A stretch of 64,000 nucleotides of DNA from CAVTAV01 sp963732795 (GTDB lineage Bacteria; Pseudomonadota; Alphaproteobacteria; CAVTAV01): contig CAVTAV010000001.1 in the NCBI GenBank assembly GCA_963732795.1, positions 1-64,000 of the forward strand. The letters run 5' to 3'. Every line of letters starts with the position of its first letter. Position 1 is the stretch's first letter. Below are positions 55,745 to 64,000 of the stretch, piece by piece. The notes below the pieces were generated by a model, which saw nothing but the letters and a program-made list of their open reading frames with translations, had not been told where the DNA came from and made no database searches. The translations under genes were made by a program, and so were the position numbers.

Positions 55745-55761
55745 ACTTTGTATTACAAAGT
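55745..55761. promoter_or_regulatory. Palindromic operator of the winged-helix operon
   Basis: ACTTTGTATTACAAAGT is a perfect 8-bp inverted repeat around one base, and the flanks (AAAAGA / ACTTTTC) extend it. It is centred about 72 bases upstream of the 55681 start. Its size and place fit a dimeric winged-helix repressor such as the one encoded at 54182-54502. Confidence 0.7.
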
Positions 55762-55830
55762 ACTTTTCCATGAGCCCTGTGTCAAGGGCTTGGCCGAGCC
55801 GAGATCCGCTAATCTTGCTGGATCAAAAGG

Positions 55831-56487
55831 TTAGGATGCCGAAAACAGCGTGTCGGCGACAAAGGGATTGCTTTGACGCTCACGGCCGAAGGTGGAGATC
55901 GGGCCGTGGCCGGGGACGAAGGTGGTGTCATTGCCCATGGGCCAGAGCCGCTCGCGGATCGAATTCAGGAGATCCTCGTGATTGCCGCGCGGGAAGTCGG
56001 TGCGTCCGATCGAGCCCTGGAACAGGACGTCGCCGACAAAGCACAGCTTCGAGGCCGGATGGTGAAACACGACATGTCCCGGCGTATGGCCGGGGCAATG
56101 GCGCACGTCGAAGGTGATCGAATCGAAACTGACGGTGTCGCCGTCCTTGAGCCAGCGGTCGGGGGTAAAGCTCCGCGCGCCCGAGAGGCCGAATTGCGCG
56201 GCCTGGCTCTCGATCGCGTCGATCCAAAACGCGTCGTCGGGATGGGGTCCTTCGATGGGAACGTTCGCGCGCTCCTTGAGCTCCGCCGCGCCGCCGGCAT
56301 GGTCCGCATGGCCGTGGGTGATGAAGATCTTCTCGAGCGTGATCCCGGCTTCCTCGATCGCCGAGAGCAGCCGGTCGACCTCGCCGCCGGGATCGACGAT
56401 CGCCCCGGCCATGGTCTCGTCGTTCCAGACCAGGGAGCAATTCTGCTGGAAAGGCGTTACGGGAACGATGGCGGCCTTCAAGGGCAT
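55831..56487 (-). CDS. MBL-fold hydrolase, glyoxalase II-like (YcbL type), 218 aa
   Basis: The metal-site motif THGHADHAGG near residue 60 is the beta-lactamase-fold HxHxDH. Other ligands are in HCPGHTPGHVVFH and FVGDVLFQGSIGRTDF, with FVPGHGP at the end. The family hydrolyses S-lactoylglutathione or related thioesters. The start is placed at ATG 56487 (MPLKAAIVPVTPFQQN), since the 13 residues before it do not fit the family. The frame is intact. Confidence 0.9.
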   Translation of the reverse strand: MPLKAAIVPVTPFQQNCSLVWNDETMAGAIVDPGGEVDRLLSAIEEAGITLEKIFITHGHADHAGGAAELKERANVPIEGPHPDDAFWIDAIESQAAQFGLSGARSFTPDRWLKDGDTVSFDSITFDVRHCPGHTPGHVVFHHPASKLCFVGDVLFQGSIGRTDFPRGNHEDLLNSIRERLWPMGNDTTFVPGHGPISTFGRERQSNPFVADTLFSAS

Positions 56488-56653
56488 GATGTCGCGTCTC
56501 CGAGGTTGTCCCGGTAGCGATGCCATCGCGAGCCGCCGATTGCAATGGAATTGGCCTTACTTCTCGTAAAATGCCGATAGGCCGCTGATTGACAATCCGT
56601 TAATCTTAGCGGCGCTACCATTGCGCGGCGTTAGACCTTTTCGGGGAGAAGCC

Positions 56654-59036
56654 GTGTCCAGTTTTCAGTCGCGGCGAGGCCAACCAACGAAATTCAACAT
56701 CGGCGGCGTGGTTCTGGGGGTATCGCTCCTGGTGCTGCTCGGCGCGTGCGCCAGCGGCGGCAATACCGGCTCCGGCGGCTCGTCGGGGGGGACAAGCGGC
56801 GGCACATCGGGCGGCACGAGCGGCGGCTCCTCGGGCGGTACCGCGACGACCCCGCCGGCGATCGATTACAACACCGCCGAATACCGCGCCAGTTGGGGCA
56901 ACACTGCGATCAACGCCATCGCCGCCTATGATGCGGGCGCGACCGGGGACGGCATCACGGTGGCGACCATCGATACCGGCCTCGACATCACCCACCCCGA
57001 ATTCACCGGCCATTACGATCCGGCCAGCACCGACATCGCCGGACTCGACCCAGACCGTCCAGGACGGCGACCCTGACGGCCACGGTACCCTGGTCGCCGG
57101 CATCATCGCCGCGAAGAAGAACGATGTCGGGATGCATGGCGTTGCGTTCGACGCCAATCTTCTGGCGATCAGGACCGACAACACGGACTCCTGCGCCTCG
57201 TCGAACGGCTGCCAGTTCTACGACAGCGATATCGCCTCCGGCGTCAATTACGCCATGGCCCATGGCGCCAAGATCATCAATATCAGCCTGGGCGGCGACA
57301 ACGCGCCGACCCCTGCGCTGCGCAATGCCATGAATGCCGCCGTGCAGCAGGGCGCGATCATCGTGATCGCCGCGGGCAACGACTATGATGCGACGGCCGG
57401 GACCGGCAACGACCCCACGATGTTCGCGCAATATGCGAACGAAACGGGCGCAAACGGCCAGGTGATCATCGCCGGCGCGGCCAAGCGTTTTCCGAGCATC
57501 CAGATCGCCGATTATTCGAACCGCGCGGGCAATTCCGTAAACGTCTATCTGCTGGCCCCCGCCGACGGCGTCGAGACGACCAAGAACGGCGGCGGCTATA
57601 CGACGAGCTTCGGCGGCACCTCCCTCGCGACGCCCTTCATCTCCAGCGCCGCCGCGCTTCTGGAGCAGGCGTTTCCGAGTCTGACCCCGCAACAGGTCGT
57701 GCAGTTGCTCCTCTCGACGGCCACCGATCTCGGTGCGTCGGGGCCGGATACGACAAACGGCATGGGCTTCCTCAATATCGAGGCCGCTTTCGCGCCTCAG
57801 GGCACGGTGACGATCCGAACGCCCCAGGCGATCAACGGCACCTCCCGGACGGTCGCCGTCGGCGCCAGCATGCTGGCGCTCGGGCCGGCCTTCGGCGACG
57901 CGCTTTCGGGCGCTCCGGCGGGCCTCGACACAGTCGCGCTCAATTCCTACAGCCGGGCCTACAGCATCAATCTCGGCGACCGGGTGCTCCACCGTGCGCA
58001 TGAAGGCTTATGGAGCCGCAAGCTGATCGACGATCCCGATACGGCCTGGGTCGGCCAGAGGCTCGGCTCCTCCGCCTGGATCGACGCCGTGATGTTCGAC
58101 CGGCCCAAGGAAGCGCCGATCTGGCATGGCTGGGCGGACGAGGAGCGCCGCCAGGGCTTGGTCCAGGATCGCGGCCGGGTCTCGAGCCATTTCGCCTTCG
58201 GCAAGTCCGCCCGCTGGACCCTGACGGCGGGGACGCTCGGCCGGCAATCGATGTCGGACGACGATCCGGGCGGGTCCTTCCTGACCGGATTGTCGAACGA
58301 CCGGCCCTATCTTTCGCTCGTCGAGCGGGGCACCGGCGTGCTGCAGGATCTCGATATCGCCAAGGGCGTCACCATTGAGACGACGGCGGCCTTCGGCAAA
58401 CGGCGCAGCCTCGCCGGCCGCGACGATATCGGCACCACGGCGGCCTCGACGGGCCTGAGATTCGCAGGCGTCAATTGGGCCGTGATGCCCAAGGCCGGCT
58501 TCATCAAGGAGCGCGGCGGCATTCTCGGCGGCTCCAGCATCGGCTTCTTCGCCCTGGATACCACGGCAATGACCCGGTTCCTCGGCCTCGACGCCGATCT
58601 CAGGCTTACCGGTGGCTGGACCGTCCATGCCGACGGCACGGCGGGCTGGACCTCGGCCGACGGCGGCGTGGGCCCGTGGTCGTCGTTTTCGACGATCTCC
58701 ACCAGCGCCTTCCGGATGTTCGCTTCGGGTGACGGCATCTTCCGGCCGGACGATCATTTGCGCTTCGGCGTCGGCCAGCCGCTCCGCGTCGAATCGGGCC
58801 GCGCGAATATCGTGCTGCCGTCGGCCTACAGCTACAACACCGAGAGCTTCACCTTCGGCCCGCAGTCCCTCGACCTCAGCCCCACGGGCCGCGAGATCGA
58901 TTTCGAGGCCGTCTATTCCCTGCCGCTGGGCCACGGCGCCTGGGCGAGGGCGAATCTCGTCCGCCGCCACGATGCCGGGCATATCGCAGGGGTGTCCGAT
59001 ACGGCGGCGGCTCTGCAGTTCCGCCTTAACTGGTAG
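56654..59036 (+). CDS. Subtilisin-like serine protease with autotransporter barrel, frame-disrupted
   Basis: The start is GTG 56654, with GGGGAGAAG upstream. The lipobox LLGAC follows a signal helix, then a Gly/Ser linker. The subtilase triad is ATIDTGLDITHPEF (Asp near residue 105), DGHGTLVAGII (His near 142) and SFGGTSLATPF (Ser near 322). A passenger-to-barrel region of about 350 residues ends LQFRLNW, as in SphB1-type autotransporters. The frame changes once near 57045, with one surplus base between TDIAGLD and QTVQDGDPDGHG. The rejoined protein is about 794 residues. It probably cleaves surface proteins. Confidence 0.85.
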
Positions 59037-59043
59037 CCCCCTT

Positions 59044-59124
59044 CCGTCATCGCGAGGCGCGACGCGCGGCGGCGATCCAGACAGGCTGGATTGCCGCGCT
59101 CCCTGCGGTCGCTCGCGATGACGG
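59044..59124. repeat. REP-like inverted repeat
   Basis: CCGTCATCGCGAG at 59044-59056 pairs with CTCGCGATGACGG at 59112-59124. An inner GATCCAG...CTGGATT stem is also present. It lies between the convergent protease and valS genes and is of a type repeated in many alphaproteobacterial genomes. It may also act as a terminator. Confidence 0.8.
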
Positions 59125-59133
59125 TCTTGAGGG

Positions 59134-61792
59134 TCAGCCCATCGCCGAGAGGCGTTTGACGGCCGCATTGAGCTTTTCAATCGTGGCGGCCGCCTCGGCG
59201 CGGCGTTCGCGCTGCTCCTCGACGATATGCTCGGGCGCGTTGGCGACGAACTTTTCGTTCGAGAGCTTCGCGTCGAACCCGGCGATATCCTTCCGGTGCT
59301 TGGCAAGCTCCTTTTCCAGCCGAGCCTGCTCGGCGCCGATGTCGATCACGCCGGCCAAGGGCAGGACGAAGGTCGCCTCGCCGATCACGATCTGAACCAC
59401 GCCGGCCGGCACCGCCCCGTCGAGCGCCCCGATCGAACTCGAGCCGGGCCAGCCGCGTCATCAGATCCCGATGGCGCTCGATGCGGGCCAGCGATTCCGC
59501 GCTCGCGTCCTGCACGAGCACGGGGATCTTGGCGCCGGCAGGAATGTTCATTTCCGAGCGTACGCCGCGGATTTCGCTGATCACCTGAATGACCCAGCTC
59601 ATCTCGGCTTCGGCCTCTGAATCGAGCCCGGCGGCGTTGGCTTCCGGCCAGTCGCTGAGGATCAGCATGGCGTCTCGGTCGTCTCCCATCCGATCCCACA
59701 ATTCTTCCGTGATGAACGGCATGAAGGGATGCAGCAGCGAGAGGATCTGATCGAGCGCCCAGCCGGCCGTGGCGCGGGTTTCGGCGGTCACGGCCTCGTT
59801 GGGGCTCGCCAGGAGCGGCTTGATGAATTCGAGATACCAATCGCAATAGGTACCCCAAACGAAATGGTAGATCGCGTCGGCGGCGTCGTTGAAGCGGTAG
59901 TCTTCGATGCCCTGGGAAACGCGCGCGGCGGCCTTCATCGTTTCGCCGACGATCCAGCGGTTGACGGTCTCCTTGACGGATTTCGGGTCGAAGCCCGGAA
60001 CCGAGCGGCACCCGTTCATCTCGGCGAAGCGCGAGGCGTTCCAGAGCTTGGTCGCGAAATTGCGATAGCCCTCGACCCGCTTCTCCGACATCCGCACGTC
60101 GTTCCCCGGCACCGCCAGTGCCGCGAGGGTGAAGCGCAGTGCATCGGCGCCGTATTTGTCCATGAGCTCCAGCGGGTCCACCACATTGCCCTTGCTCTTG
60201 GACATCTTCTGGCCCTTCTCGTCGCGGACCAGGGCATGGATATAGACCGTGTGGAACGGCACCTCGTGCCTGAAATGGAGGCCCATCATCATCATCCGGG
60301 CGACCCAGAAGAAGATGATGTCGAAGGCGGTGACCAGCACGTCGGTCTGGTAGTGGCGTTTGAGCTCCGGCGTCTCCTCGGGCCAGCCCAAGGTCGAGAA
60401 CGGCCAGAGGGCGGAAGAGAACCACGTGTCGAGGACGTCCTCGTCCTGGCGCAACGCAACGTCGGCGCCGAGCTTGGCGCGCGCTTCCTCTAGCGCAGCG
60501 GCTTCGTCCTCGGCGACGAAGACCGAGCCGTCGGGCGCATACCAGGCCGGAATCCGGTGGCCCCACCAGAGCTGGCGTGAGATGCACCAGGGCTGGATGT
60601 TGCGCATCCATTCGAAATAGGTCTTGTCCCAATTGGGCGGCACGAATTTGGTGTCGCCCTTCTCCACGGCTTTGATGGCGGGCTTCGCCAAGGTCGCGGC
60701 ATCGACATACCACTGATCCGTGAGATAGGGCTCGATCACCACGCCCGAACGGTCGCCGTGCGGCACGACATGGACGTGATCGTCGATCTTCTCCAGAAGC
60801 CCCTGGGCTTCGAGATCGGCAACTACCTGCTTACGCGCCGCGAACCGCTCCATCCCGCGATAGGCCTCGGGCACGGCGTCGTTCAGATGCGCCGTCTCGT
60901 CGAAAATATTGATAACGTCGAGATCGTGCCGGCGGCCGACCTCGAAATCGTTGAAGTCGTGCGCCGGGGTGATCTTGACCGCGCCGGAGCCCTGCTCGGG
61001 ATCGGCGTGCTCGTCGCCGACGATCGGGATGCGACGGCCCACGAGCGGCAGGATGACGTGCTTGCCGATCAGGTCCTTGTAGCGCTCGTCCTCGGGGTTC
61101 ACCGCGACGCCGGTATCGCCGAGCATGGTCTCGGGCCGGGTCGTGGCAACCACGATATAGCGGTCTTCCTGGCCTTCGATCGGATAACGGAAATGCCAGA
61201 GATGGCCGTTCACCTCGCGCTGCTCGACTTCGAGGTCCGAGATCGCTGTCAGGAGCGCGGGATCCCAATTCACCAGCCGTTTGTCGCGATAGATGAGGCC
61301 CTCGCGATAAAGCGTGACGAAGACGCGCTTGACGGCGTCCGACAGGCCTTGGTCTAGGGTGAACCGCTCGCGGCTCCAATCGCAGGACGCGCCCAGACGG
61401 CGGAGCTGGCGGACGATCGTGCCGCCGGATTCCGCCTTCCACTTCCAGACCCGCTCGACGAATTTCTCGCGGCCCATCTCGCGCCGGGTGACGTTCGTGC
61501 CCTCCGCCGCGAGCTGGCGCTCCACGACCATCTGGGTCGCGATGCCGGCATGGTCGGTGCCAGGCTGCCAAAGGACGTTACGGCCCTTCATGCGGTGATA
61601 ACGCGCCAGGATGTCCTGGATCGTGTTGTTGAGCGCGTGGCCCATATGGAGGCTGCCGGTCACGTTCGGCGGCGGGATGACCATGGTGAAGGGCTCGGCG
61701 TCGGGCCGCGACGGCTTGAACGCGCCCGAGCCTTCCCAGGCCTCGTAAAGCCGGCTCTCGATGGATTTCGGCTCGAACGTCTTGTCCAGCAT
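59134..61792 (-). CDS. valS: Valyl-tRNA synthetase, frame-disrupted near the 3' end
   Basis: The enzyme charges tRNA-Val with valine. It has PPPNVTGSLHMGHALNNTIQ with the HIGH-type motif near residue 45, NTWFSSALWPFSTLGWP-like editing and catalytic core sequences, KGQKMSKSKGNVVDPLELM with KMSKS near residue 532, and an anticodon domain. The main frame runs to about 59440, then one surplus base shifts to the frame encoding the C-terminal coiled coil (LEKELAKHRKDIAGFDAKLS, NEKFVANAPEHIVEEQRER), ending at 59134. The rejoined length of about 885 residues is normal. An essential gene, so the shift is likely a sequence error. Confidence 0.95.
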
Positions 61793-61842
61793 CGCTTAAC
61801 CCATCCGCCCCTTAAGCCACGTCATCGCACAACCCCTCTGCC

Positions 61843-61872
61843 GAAACACGAAGAGCCCCGAAATCGGGGCCC
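61843..61872 (-). terminator. Possible terminator after popZ
   Basis: GCCCCG (61855-61860), AAAT, CGGGGC (61865-61870) forms a 6-bp hairpin about 45 bases after the popZ stop on the minus strand. The following TCTTCGTGTTT is a weak T-rich tail, so termination is plausible but not certain. Confidence 0.5.
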
Positions 61873-61912
61873 TTCAAATTCATTCCAACGTCTTGATGTT
61901 ACGCTAAAATCG

Positions 61913-62548
61913 TCAGAACCGCTTGTTCCGGGCCAGCCGCGCGATCTCGCGCGCGACGAGGCGCTCTACCACGGTTGGCAAGTTCTCATCAAGCCAGGCC
62001 TTGAGCATCGGGCGGAGCATCTCGCGGATCAGATCCTCCAGCGTCTTACCGCCGCCGGCATAGTTGGCCATGATCGTGTTCGAGAGGTCGGTGAACGCCT
62101 CGCTGGCGAGCGCCGCGGCGCCGGCCGAGAGAATGCCGTCGTCCTCCTGTTCCTGCACAGGCTCCAGCGAGATGTCTTCGATCGATTCGTTTCGGAAGCT
62201 GGCGAGCTCGGGTTCCGGCTCCGGCTCCGGTTCGGGCTCCGGTTCCGGTTCGGGCTCGGGCTCGGGCTCGGGTTCCGGCTCGGGTTCAGGCTCCGGCTCG
62301 GGTTCAGGTTCCGGCTCCGGCTCCGGCTCCGGCTCCGGGGCTTCATCGAGCACCTCTGTCAACTCGAGGACATCGTCCTCGGGCTCGGGTTCCGGCTCGG
62401 CTTCGGCCTCGGCCGTCTCGATCGGAGCAGCCTTGGGCATGGCCTCGGGCTTTTCCTCCTCCTCGACCGTGTCCTCGGATATGATTTTCCGGATGGAGGC
62501 GAGAATCTCCTCCATTGTCGGTTCTTGCTGAGCTCCGGATTCGGCCAT
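61913..62548 (-). CDS. popZ: PopZ-like polar organising protein (DUF2497) with Glu-Pro linker, 211 aa
   Basis: PopZ forms a polar matrix that anchors chromosome origins and cell-cycle proteins in alphaproteobacteria. The conserved N-terminal helix EPTMEEILASIRKIISED lies at residues 9-26. The conserved C-terminus reads GKTLEDLIREMLRPMLKAWL and DENLPTVVERLVAREIARL. Between them is an acidic linker with about 22 successive Glu-Pro dipeptides. The Caulobacter protein has a Pro/Glu-rich linker too, but a pure (EP)n run is unusual. The length is close to the 177 residues of PopZ plus the longer linker. The frame is intact. Confidence 0.88.
   Translation of the reverse strand: MAESGAQQEPTMEEILASIRKIISEDTVEEEEKPEAMPKAAPIETAEAEAEPEPEPEDDVLELTEVLDEAPEPEPEPEPEPEPEPEPEPEPEPEPEPEPEPEPEPEPEPEPEPELASFRNESIEDISLEPVQEQEDDGILSAGAAALASEAFTDLSNTIMANYAGGGKTLEDLIREMLRPMLKAWLDENLPTVVERLVAREIARLARNKRF
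62209..62340 (-). repeat. Coding hexanucleotide repeat for Glu-Pro
   Basis: About 22 copies of a six-base unit (minus strand GAGCCG, with third-position variants GAACCG, GAGCCC and GAACCC) in frame with popZ. The codon variants show it is not perfectly homogeneous, so slippage is likely old or selected against. Confidence 0.85.
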
Positions 62549-62721
62549 GACGGTGGCGCCCCGTGGACTTCCTATTAATGTTAATGGCGACCGCTATAAA
62601 GCGAGCACCTTAACAAACTATACAGATTCCCAATCAGTCAGCAAGAATTCTACCTGCAAATTCGCTGCCGTTTGGTAAATTTTGCCGGTAATACGGCCAC
62701 TTGGAACGATCGAAATAACGC

Positions 62722-64000
62722 TTAGTGCTTGTCCGCGGCGTCTCCCGTGCCGAAGCCGATCCACTTGTCCTTGACCCGATCGTAATGCTCCTTCGGATCG
62801 TACAGTTCGACCGGCAGGGCAAGCTTTTCGGCCGTCAGTTGGCCCATCGACTGTAGAAGCTGATAGGCATAGACATATTCGGACCGCTCGGCCCGGACCA
62901 GATTGGTCCGCTGGTTCAGGAGTTCGTATTCGGCGTTAAGGACATCGAGGGTCGTACGCGAGCCGACGGCGGCCTCTTGGCGGACGCCGTCGAGAGCGAT
63001 CTCGTTGGCGCGGACGGCTTCCTTGGTGCTGTCGATCACCCCGCGGGCGGCGACGAGGTTGTTCCAGGCGTTGGTCACGTCCTGGGTTACGGAGCGCCGC
63101 TCCGCCTCGATGGTCAGGCGGTCGCGACTGTTGTTCTCCTTGGCCTGACGGACCCGGGAATATTCGGCGCCGCTCTGATAGAGCGGGATCGTGAGATTCG
63201 CCGTGATACGGTCGTTATAGGTGGACGGACCGTTGGAATAATTGCCCTTCGAATCCGACCGCGAAGCCTGGATGCTGAGCGACGGCAGCAGCGAGCCCTT
63301 GGCGACCGCGATCGCCTTGCGCGAGGCCTGCTCGGTGTAGATGGCCTGTTGCAGCGCCGGGTTCGTCTGGAGGGCGAACTGCAGGGCCTGGTCCTGGCTC
63401 TCGGGCAGCTTGGGCAGGGCCGGCACCGGATCGAGCGTGCCCGGCATGTCGCCGACGACACTCTTATAGGCCGCGCGCGCCGCCGATACCTGGGCCTGGG
63501 CGGAAAGCCGGTCGGACTGGGCCGCGGCAAGCCGCGCTTCAGCCTGGGCCACGTCGGTCCGGGTGTTCTCACCGACCCGGAACTGATCGCGAGTCGCCTC
63601 GAGGGTGCGTTGCAAGACCGTGATGTTGTTGGCGTCGAGCTCGAGAACCGCGAGATACTGGATCACGTCGACATAGGCCGTCACGGTTTGCAGAAAGACA
63701 TTCTGTTCCGTCGCGTCGAGTTGGGCCCGGCCAGCCATAATCTGCCGGTTGGCCTGCTTCACCTTGTTGGGTGTTTGCAGCCCGTCGAAGATCGGCTGAG
63801 TGAGTGTAACCTGATTCGACCTCGGATTGAGGATCTGGGTGCCGCCCTGGCTGCCCGTGATCTGCGAGAAGAAACTCGGCGATTTCGAGTAACCCGCGGA
63901 GGCCGAATCCGTGATCGTCGGTCGCCAGCCCGCGACCGCCTGGGAGAGGTTTTCATCGGTTGCCCGGAGCGAGGCGCGCTGCGCCAGGAGCGTCGGGTTG
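62722..64000 (-). CDS. TolC family outer membrane efflux protein, 5' partial
   Basis: TolC proteins form the outer membrane duct of efflux or type I secretion systems. The frame is open to the right edge, so the signal peptide is missing. Visible repeats of the alpha barrel include GWRPTITDSASAGYS, TLTQPIFDGLQTPNKVKQAN, QFRVGENTRTDVAQAEARLA, NPALQQAIYTEQASRKAIAV, LTIPLYQSGAEYSRVRQAKE and EAAVGSRTTLDVLNAEYELL. The C-terminal tail is short and ends GDAADKH. The frame is intact in the visible 425 codons. A partner inner membrane pump is not in the window. Confidence 0.9.
   Translation of the reverse strand, partial: NPTLLAQRASLRATDENLSQAVAGWRPTITDSASAGYSKSPSFFSQITGSQGGTQILNPRSNQVTLTQPIFDGLQTPNKVKQANRQIMAGRAQLDATEQNVFLQTVTAYVDVIQYLAVLELDANNITVLQRTLEATRDQFRVGENTRTDVAQAEARLAAAQSDRLSAQAQVSAARAAYKSVVGDMPGTLDPVPALPKLPESQDQALQFALQTNPALQQAIYTEQASRKAIAVAKGSLLPSLSIQASRSDSKGNYSNGPSTYNDRITANLTIPLYQSGAEYSRVRQAKENNSRDRLTIEAERRSVTQDVTNAWNNLVAARGVIDSTKEAVRANEIALDGVRQEAAVGSRTTLDVLNAEYELLNQRTNLVRAERSEYVYAYQLLQSMGQLTAEKLALPVELYDPKEHYDRVKDKWIGFGTGDAADKH

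Noticed and set aside
62064..62531. Gly-Ser repeat frame antisense to popZ
   Set aside because: It is the reverse reading of the Glu-Pro repeat. Conserved PopZ ends are on the other strand.

Overview
The window reads as part of an alphaproteobacterial chromosome. Pointers are a PopZ-type polar organising protein (DUF2497 ends), a fused indolepyruvate ferredoxin oxidoreductase, FNR/FixK-type TTGAT-N4-ATCAA boxes, REP-like inverted repeats of a kind common in that class, and generally GC-rich coding sequence. The genus cannot be named from sequence alone.

Bases 1-17758 look like an acquired accessory segment. They carry a catabolic gene set: an HsaA/HpaB-like flavin monooxygenase with a flavin reductase, fumarylacetoacetase and a second FAH-fold enzyme, an ACMSD-type amidohydrolase, an SDR, a TauD/TfdA dioxygenase, a MetE/UROD-like protein, an MFS carrier and a TonB receptor. 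Degraded IS3-family transposase pieces lie at about 4.5-4.86 and 14.3-14.7 kb. The segment ends in a DUF3489-DUF2924-serine recombinase module that stops about 200 bp from the 3' end of an intact tRNA-Ser(CGA). GC content rises across that tRNA.

Bases 17.9-24.7 kb hold core genes: nupC-type transporter, cobA, the IOR fusion and galE. Bases 25.1-34.9 kb hold the most interesting locus. It has a 1428-residue PEP-CTERM protein with about 575 residues of Gly/Asp/Thr/Ser repeats, then a membrane-anchored alpha/alpha-barrel-like protein, an NfrB-like glycosyltransferase ending in MshEN-type (c-di-GMP) domains, and an NfrA-like TPR/beta-barrel protein. The first two genes and the last two overlap by ATGA. 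I read this as a polysaccharide synthesis and export system coupled to an exosortase substrate. A PEP-CTERM/EpsH1-system glycosyltransferase lies 3 kb further on, next to an aminotransferase, with a perfect FNR-type box in its promoter region.

Bases 38.3-49.2 kb hold a secreted protein/DUF6152 pair, tRNA-Pro(CGG), ispB, a DUF302 gene divergent from a Met-rich lipoprotein, a copper-resistance operon (CopC-like, small Cys/His protein, CopC, CopD, CopA, CopB) and osmC. Bases 49.3-50.3 kb hold one AT-rich DUF6602-like gene. The rest is ilvD, MAPEG, mscS, a winged-helix regulator with two membrane proteins and a palindromic operator, an MBL hydrolase, a subtilase autotransporter, valS, popZ and a TolC-family gene leaving the right edge.

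Many genes are broken by frame changes, and nearly all fit single-base insertions, including seven in ilvD and one in valS. This looks more like insertion-biased sequence error than decay, although the IS remnants are truly degraded. The stretch 17.9-36.8 kb has no frame breaks.
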